Source: Roridomyces roridus (taxonomy: Eukaryota > Basidiomycota > Agaricomycetes > Agaricales > Mycenaceae). Taken from it: DNA of 64,000 nucleotides. The notes under the pieces were generated by a model, which did not search any database, was not told the DNA's origin, and saw only the letters and a list, made by a program, of their open reading frames with translations. Both the position numbers and the translations under genes were made by a program. The stretch covers positions 248,001 through 312,000 of the forward strand of contig JARKIF010000004.1 in assembly GCA_029378245.1 (NCBI GenBank). The letters are read 5' to 3'. Below are positions 57,842-64,000 of this stretch, one piece after another (position 1 is the first letter of the stretch; every line of letters begins with the position of its first letter).

Positions 57842-60006
57842 GGGCCTACAGAAACTACCGCACTGCTGCCGCAGCGGTAGTTGCGGTAGTGGTGCGGCAC
57901 GCAGCTGCGGTAGGTAAATTCACAGCAAGCTGTTTCATATCGTCGAACTCTCCCCCGTGCACGAATTACTGGTGTATGTAACATTGTTGTATCTCGAGTC
58001 CTGAGTCACCCACCATTGAGCCCGTTTCATCTGTTTTTGACCTATACTTCAGAGGGTTGGAGCCTTCCCTTACAATGAATTACCTATTCATGTAAAGCTA
58101 CTGTATCTTGAGTCCCAAAGAACCCTGAATCGAACATAGATCATCCATTTTTTGAACTATACTTGCATACTAAAATCGGTCCAGTGCGGCACCTTGCGGT
58201 CAGCTGCGGCAAAGTACCACTTGCAGTGCGGCAGCTGAACGAAAAAGTTGCGGCAAATTTTTAAAAAGCTGCGGCAAAGCGGTAACTGCCGCACCGCAGT
58301 GCGGTACCTAAGCGGCGTGACACTGCGGTAGTGTGACACCAGAAGCAGCAGTTGTGAAACTGCCGCACTTCTCTTCCAATTTTTTTTATTTTTGGGACAA
58401 ACACACATTTGGATAGGTCTATGATTCTCACGCAACTTACTGGTGTCCGTTCCTCCATACAACAGTTGAACCCCAAGATACGGCAATTTTAGGTAAACAA
58501 GGCAGTATCAGTCTCAACGGTCCGGCAGCTCCTCTGAGTCTGTTGACACCGTCCGGGCACTCTCAGAGTTTACTTAAGATCATTACAACAGTTTTTTTTT
58601 GCAGAAAGCAGTAGCTGCGGCAGTTGTGCGGTACAAAAGAACTCAATCTGCGGCACCCTGTCCTCCGCAGCTACTTCAAATATCAAATGGAACTCGAAGA
58701 GATGTCTTACAGTGCTCGGAAGGCCAGTCCGCCATGGTTGATTACGACTGGCCTTGCGTTACCACAATTCCTTGAAGAACACTACGACGAAGTGCTTCAA
58801 GAACTCATCTTCCATCCCGACATGGCGGAACTGCCTGTATCCGAGCGGAATGCTCGGATCTCATCTATGGGCCGTGCACTCTTCGAGTTTCTTTGGATCC
58901 AATACGAGCTCGGGGACTCGTACAATCTGGGTGTTGATCTGCTGCACGGCATCCAGGACCGCAGTGTTGTATCGCATGGGCGGAACTCGGACGAGGTCGC
59001 CGAGGAAATGTTCAGTGCCTCGCCTTCAACCCACGTCAAGGCGTTGAAATCCTCGCACATCCTTCGTGATCGACCCACCATCTATCGGCGACGTACAGGG
59101 TCACAGGTTGTGAAGCAAGCGGATTCAATTCCAGTCACCATTGACCCCGAGGCTCGATCGAATATTTTTCGATTTACTCGGGCAAATGGTCGACGTGCTG
59201 CTGCAGAGGCATTGGGAGATGCGAACGGTGATGGGTCCATGAAGAAACAACACAAAAGGTAGTTGAACTTGTTGATCTAGTCGTGTATGTACTCGAATGT
59301 TACTTGTTTCTCTCCCTACACTTGAACTTGAAGTGATGAATGGTAGATAGTATTTCCGCATGTATCCCTCTTGAATAATATTGACTCCGTTTACTTGCAT
59401 GGATTCAGTGCGGCAGCTTTGCGGCTGAGTGCGGCAGCTTTGCGGTTGAGTGCGGCAGCTTCGGTTGTCCACCTGCCCATTTAGCTCCATTCGAGTCAAC
59501 AATACGACTTATCAGCCACTAAAGAGCCGTGCCAAATGACCCGAGTCGCCAGCCGTATTCAACTTGGAACCTCAACTTGACCACGAGTAAGTGTCAGACA
59601 AGACTTCAAATCAGTGAGTCTTCTCGGTAGATTTTGGAGGGAGCTTCATTTTAAACAGGTATGTCACTCTACCAAAGACCCATTTGAGCTACTTGCAAGC
59701 TAGCTCATTGCGTGAAACCTGTGCTAGGCCGTAGTACCCAATTTTGATGAGGTTGCTTAAAATTGAATTATCTCATGACAGACACACTCTTTTAAAAAAC
59801 GGACACCGCGGGACCAGTCCCCGTACGATAGGCTATAACTCCAGGCATTTGTCTCATTTTAAATTATCTACTACCTTTAGGCAAACTGCCGCAGCTGCGA
59901 GCAAAGCGTGACACTGCGGTAGTGTGACATCAGTGCGGCACCACGCGGTTCAGTGCGGTAGCTGCTGCGGCAAAAGTGCGGCAGTGCGGCAGTTTCTGTA
60001 AGCCCC
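57842..60006. mobile_element. 2.2 kb hAT-like TIR element with TGCGGCAG subterminal repeats
   Basis: Inverted ends GGGCCTACAGAAACTACCGC (left) and, in complement, GGGCTTACAGAAACTGCCGC (right), continuing as imperfect match. Flanked by an 8 bp direct repeat TTTTTGTG (57834-57841 and 60007-60014). More than twenty TGCGGCAG/TGCGGTAG units cluster at 57860-57910, 58165-58375, 59405-59465 and 59885-59990. GTGACACTGCGGTAGTGTGA occurs near both ends. A 65 bp segment near 57985 is repeated diverged near 58095. Subterminal short repeats and an 8 bp target duplication fit hAT. No transposase, but one open frame is carried (58687-59262). Confidence 0.85.
58687..59262 (+). CDS. Unknown protein carried in the TIR element
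   Basis: A 191-residue frame from the ATG at 58687 (MELEEMSYSARKASPPW); the frame stays open upstream to 58624, where an acceptor-like CCGCAG at about 58668 could join an earlier exon. The first half is acidic and helical (FLEEHYDEVLQELIF, RALFEFLWIQYELGDSYNLG), the second basic and ends in KKQHKR. No hAT dimerisation, BED zinc-finger or DDE motif is visible, so it is not an evident transposase. It could be a residual exon of one, or cargo. Position between the two subterminal repeat clusters shows it moves with the element. Confidence 0.5.
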   Translation: MELEEMSYSARKASPPWLITTGLALPQFLEEHYDEVLQELIFHPDMAELPVSERNARISSMGRALFEFLWIQYELGDSYNLGVDLLHGIQDRSVVSHGRNSDEVAEEMFSASPSTHVKALKSSHILRDRPTIYRRRTGSQVVKQADSIPVTIDPEARSNIFRFTRANGRRAAAEALGDANGDGSMKKQHKR

Positions 60007-60014
60007 TTTTTGTG

Positions 60015-61539
60015 TCGTTACGAGCCATGCTCCCCAGCCCATTGATCAGCGGGAGGTTTGCTCCTCGCCGGTAGCTGCAGATTCACGGCTTGCCGAATGA
60101 TTGGGCGCCGGAGGGCATGGTGGAAAGTTGGAACGAAGCGGAGGAAACCCGAGCTGGGCGCACCGGGTTGGTTCCTGATGTCGCTAGTATCAGTGTGGGT
60201 GGGATGCTTCTAGTCGAATACTCACCTTTTGTTGTACATATGTATATGGTTGAATGTATTCATCCTGCCAGTGAGGTTTGGAATCTCCAAGTTGATTCCT
60301 TGAGTGAACTTGTATGGATGGCGCGCCGGCGGGACTGATTTTCAGCACCACATCACTCACCCGACCCCGAGGATTTGGAATGTACCCATTCAAGTGGTGA
60401 TGACGGTTCAAGTGATAAGCAATGCCAATAGAAACAAGGATCAGTTGTTCAAACTACGGATCCAAAGACTTGCCTCGAGAATATCAACGCAAGCTTCATC
60501 AAGGTCACATCTAGGCAGAAGGACGCGATCAGTCGCGAATGCGCGTACCTGGAGTAAAACAAACGGCGATACAGGTCCCAGGAAGAGATATCTTGGGGGG
60601 AGGATCAACGTTTCAACGCGCATTCAGAGGCACCCCTGGTTTCAGCAGGTAAACTGTCAAAAACTCGTAGGCTTGTGACGATAGATCATCTAAAAGAGCA
60701 CAAGTAACAGTGACAAGTTATTTAAGACTCTACTTCGGCATTTGGAGATGCAACGCAAACTCACCACTCACTTGTTTAATCAAATTTCATCAACACCAAA
60801 AGTCCACTCCCCAGACTCTTCAGTGTATTCATTATCCCATTGCCAGCTCCGACCCGGATTTCTGCGCATCGGTCTCTGTAACATATGCCAGCACTTGCCG
60901 ATGCTTCCCCCTATGGTCTACAATTTTTCTGATAAGTTTCTATGATCTCCACGATAAGTTGTAGGAATGATGGTTGATTTGACGGAAATAGCTATGCAAT
61001 GTACTTGTATTTACGTGTGAAGTAGATAGGATCAATCCATCTTACTCTTGACTTCCATATCGCCTTTGTGCTTGGTCCATTGACCCGAGCTCGGAGGCAC
61101 CTTGGATACAAGATAAGTGGTTCTTCAGCAATTGTTATTAACCAGCGGTTGTTTTCTAGCCACCCTACGCTTCGAGTAGACGTTCTGCTCGAGGTACAGC
61201 AAGGAGTGACTCAGGACGTTCCAGAGATTTCACTCTTTGCTGGTGTAGTTCACACCATTCGGACGGCGTCTTGGCTATCTTCGCTCGCCAGTGCTTCCCT
61301 CGGAGTCTCCCCAACTAACTATATTTGTGGGCTATAGTTTGTATCACAAACGCGTCCTACAGTCTCGCCCAGCTCCCCGATACTGACGGCGAAATCTTCT
61401 TTGGACAAACACCTGACAGCGAGGTAGCTTTGCTCTCCCAGCCTTTGAGAGGTTCAGTGGACTGTCAATTTCGAGTAGGGATGCCCGAATCCGTGGTGTT
61501 GGATACCGGTTCGGCCGACCGTACGCTGGGACGCACATA
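60015..61539. other. Region right of the TIR element
   Basis: No gene recognised. A plus-strand frame at 61325-61540 contains VVLDTGSADRT, which recalls an aspartic-protease DTGS, but nothing else fits. It is cut by the MITE at 61540. Confidence 0.35.
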
Positions 61540-61780
61540 CTGTAGTATTTCGTTCAATTCGTATGGTCACATGTCACAGCCAATTTTTTATACGGAAAAT
61601 TTCGTATGTCACAGGGTCACAAGCCAATTTTCGCTCCGCCGAGCCCTGCCGGTGCATGCCGCCGCCTGCCGGCGGATCAAATTGCCTTTTTGGGACGTGC
61701 CGGCCGTCGCATACGAAAGGTTCCATTCGTATAGAAAGTCACACATCAAATGTCCATTCGAATTGAACGGAATACTACAG
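61540..61780. mobile_element. 241 bp TA-flanked MITE
   Basis: Terminal inverted repeats of about 27 bp with two mismatches: CTGTAGTATTTCGTTCAATT at left and its near-complement at right. TA on both sides (61538-61539 and 61781-61782). It shares the end pattern CTGTA.TATTTC and the internal GTCACAGCCAA with the 150 bp element at 49224. No coding capacity. Confidence 0.85.
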
Positions 61781-61782
61781 TA

Positions 61783-64000
61783 TATTGACAGCAGCCTGAG
61801 GCTTTCGACGATCTGAAAAGTCTTGAGTGAGTATACGTCCCATGTACCACCACACTTACCTCTTCCTGGGGACACATCGTCTCGATGCGCTGGTTGAGTC
61901 GGCTTATGCTATGGAATGAAAATCCCATTCAGGGCAAATTCAGGGGTTCGGATAGTGGAATGCGATGGGTTGGAGCTTTGAAAGACGCCTTGTGGGATGC
62001 AGATAACCATGGGTCACTTTCCAGGCTTTGTAGCTTGAAGTCCATGCGAGTTTGAGATAGCAGGTTGAGCCACGGCGCATTTGCATACTGGAAGAGATAT
62101 CATGGCATTCGAGTTTGAGAGTCTTGCTAATATTGAACTGGTCCTTGGTTCAACGATTGAACAAGTAGCGTCTTGCCGTCCCCCGTTCTATCGGAGTGTA
62201 AAAGACTTGTTTATGAGCCTGAAAGCAAGCAAGCGAATGAGAATGAGGAGAATGAAAAATACGTACAGAACCCACTACCCTCACCGAAATCATCATCAAA
62301 TAAAGTACTCAACGACATCGGCTCCGCGCGGGACATGTCTATTGTGGTTGCGGAGTGCGGCCCTTCCCAGAAGATTAATCGACCGTAATTCGTGCGGGAG
62401 GAGTAGCAGCTCACCCGCGCCGTCAGCAATTCAGGTGTGAGACATAGCCCAGAGCAGAGATGCGTCGAGCTCGGAGGGTTATAACCAGTGAGGGATTTAC
62501 CGAACGCTTCAGAACGCCGGCTTGACGCCGGCATGGTCGACAACTGAGCCAGGGCGTGTGTCAAGGTAGATGCAGTGGTTTGATATCGGCGTCGACGGCA
62601 ATTGGCTGCCGCTGGAGCCGTCAGTGGTGGTCACGCAGGCGACACGGAGATGGCGATGGCAGAGGGAGGGAGAGCTGTGGGGACAGTTAGCATCGGTGAA
62701 AAAAAGTCAAGCCGAATCACCTCCAATACCGCAAGCGCGGGCGTTGTCCACCATCGACATCATGACCTCTATGGTAGCGTAACTCGCTCCGATCCCTTTG
62801 GAAATCGCTGGATGGGAGGTTTACTTTGGATTCAACGAGATGAGTGATGGACATACAGAAATTGCTGAACTCGTTTCAGCATCTATCACGATAAAATGAA
62901 ATGCTCACCAGATCAGACCGAATCAGGGGGACGGGGTCCACGGTCTCCCGGTATCACTCGTCCATGGTGCATGTAGGCATATGAACTGACAGACAGACAA
63001 CTCACGAGCGAATAGATCAGACACGAAGTGGTACTGTGAAGGTGTAGTATATACTAATGGGTCATGGCTTCGAGTCTTACTCTTCGTCGCCGAATGTTAC
63101 ACATATCGGAACTAAGCGTCACCGTTTTCTCTCAAACAAAGACATTCTGAGCCGAGAACCATCCATTCAAGAGTCTAGCCGGAACCTCTGTCCGAAGAAA
63201 TAGTACTTTTGCGCTTGAACAGTTGCCGGATGCAACCCCGAAGGGTGCAGGTCGTTTGATTCGAAGCTGAGTTCTCGCGACCTCTGTTGACACCAGAAAT
63301 CGAACAGAGCTCCCCCGTCGGGGAAGAGATGAATCCAGATTTCATCATGATTGCGGCAGTAGCAATAGACGCAGCAGTGATTACAGCTAAATGCGGAACA
63401 TAAGGCTCGGCTCGATTTTTGTCAAATTTCGTGACATTTCGATCACTTTCAGTAATTACGCTGTTGTGGGCTCGTTTCTTTTCCGAGTGTCTTCGGACAT
63501 GGACCAATCGATTCCCACTGTCGCTTTACAGTGCTTAGGCTACAAGAATCATTTGTGTTATTGCATCATTCTGTCAAATCAAGGGATCCGATGTTTTTCA
63601 ACCATTGACACTTTAACTGCCTTTGGAATGTTTTTGTGCACTAAATATTGAACCATTAGTCTCTCACAGGTGCCACACAGTGCATGGGGTGGTCTGTGCA
63701 GCCAGGTATGCCGCGGTTCTGTGTCTATTTATCATAACAGAGGTGCATCACAACATGACCATATTGTTAGCCACAGGACTCCGCGGCAGATATTCTGAGC
63801 ATGTCTGACTACAGTTCAGGGTCACATCTCAAAGTTCCGGGCTATCCGGAGGCACCGGAATCTGTTGATTCAATGCAGAGTGCAGCACAACCACTCGAAT
63901 GATTGTGCTTGTCACACTTGTGTCACGCATTCCGAGCGTCTGTCGGGCAGCGTTCTGCTCGTTTTCCGTTGCGTAAATGGCCCTCGGATGAGACGGGATG
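61783..64000. other. Right edge, nothing recognised
   Basis: 2.2 kb with short frames only. No motif, tRNA or clear repeat seen. Confidence 0.4.

Noticed and set aside
57860..59990. CRISPR-like regularly repeated TGCGGCAG units
   Set aside because: Units are 8 bp, irregularly spaced, on both strands and confined to the sub-ends of a TIR element; the organism is a eukaryote.
61490..61540. Aspartic protease from VVLDTGSADRT
   Set aside because: Only one short motif; no signal peptide, flap tyrosine region or second DTG site nearby.

Overview
The window looks like nuclear DNA of a mushroom-forming basidiomycete (Agaricomycetes). The coding regions are cut by many short GT-AG introns, mostly 47-60 nt, with CTGAC/CTNAN-like branch points. 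The gene content fits as well: F-box proteins, a DUF6534-type membrane protein, a Zn2Cys6 regulator, a CBM1 protein, a GH78 rhamnosidase, SET-domain proteins and NLR-like fragments. I cannot name the genus. Gene models were spliced by eye, so exon edges are inferences checked by reading frame and family motifs.

Layout. 0-2.5 kb: no intact gene, a possible TA-type element, and a broken secreted alpha/beta hydrolase. 2.7-10.2 kb (block A): decayed 3' half of a DUF6534 gene, an F-box gene, a divergent GNAT acetyltransferase, a second F-box gene with one stop codon, and a conserved unknown protein (protein X). 10.9-19.5 kb: secreted carboxylesterase, small secreted CBM1 protein, Zn2Cys6 transcription factor, PLP-dependent aminotransferase. 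19.5-26.3 kb: gene-poor, with old tandem and dispersed repeats. 26.3-28.4 kb: intact 15-exon DUF6534 gene. 29.3-38.1 kb (block B): a shuffled, mostly inverted second copy of block A. It holds near-identical copies of protein X and the GNAT, decayed F-box copies, a third GNAT scrap, an inserted 5' piece of the aminotransferase gene, and a hAT-type non-autonomous element. 38.8-46 kb: a small unknown gene, two convergent paralogues resembling the part of fungal NLRs after NACHT, a LACTB2-like metallo-beta-lactamase, and a shortened GST. 47.5-51.1 kb: tandem SET-domain paralogues, one frameshifted. 51.7-52.2 kb: a second hAT-type MITE. 52.9-55.3 kb: GH78 rhamnosidase. 57.8-60.0 kb: a 2.2 kb terminal-inverted-repeat element carrying a non-transposase reading frame. 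61.5 kb: a TA-flanked MITE related to one at 49.2 kb. The last 4 kb holds nothing I can name.

How it fits together. Two themes stand out. First, the region has been copied and rearranged: blocks A and B share four gene types in mirrored order, with protein X and the GNAT kept intact in both blocks while F-box copies rot. Second, secreted plant-polymer functions (carboxylesterase, CBM1, GH78) sit next to regulators and accessory genes, as expected for a saprotroph. The most novel-looking items are the pair of stand-alone NLR-arm-like proteins and the TIR element with an unknown cargo gene.
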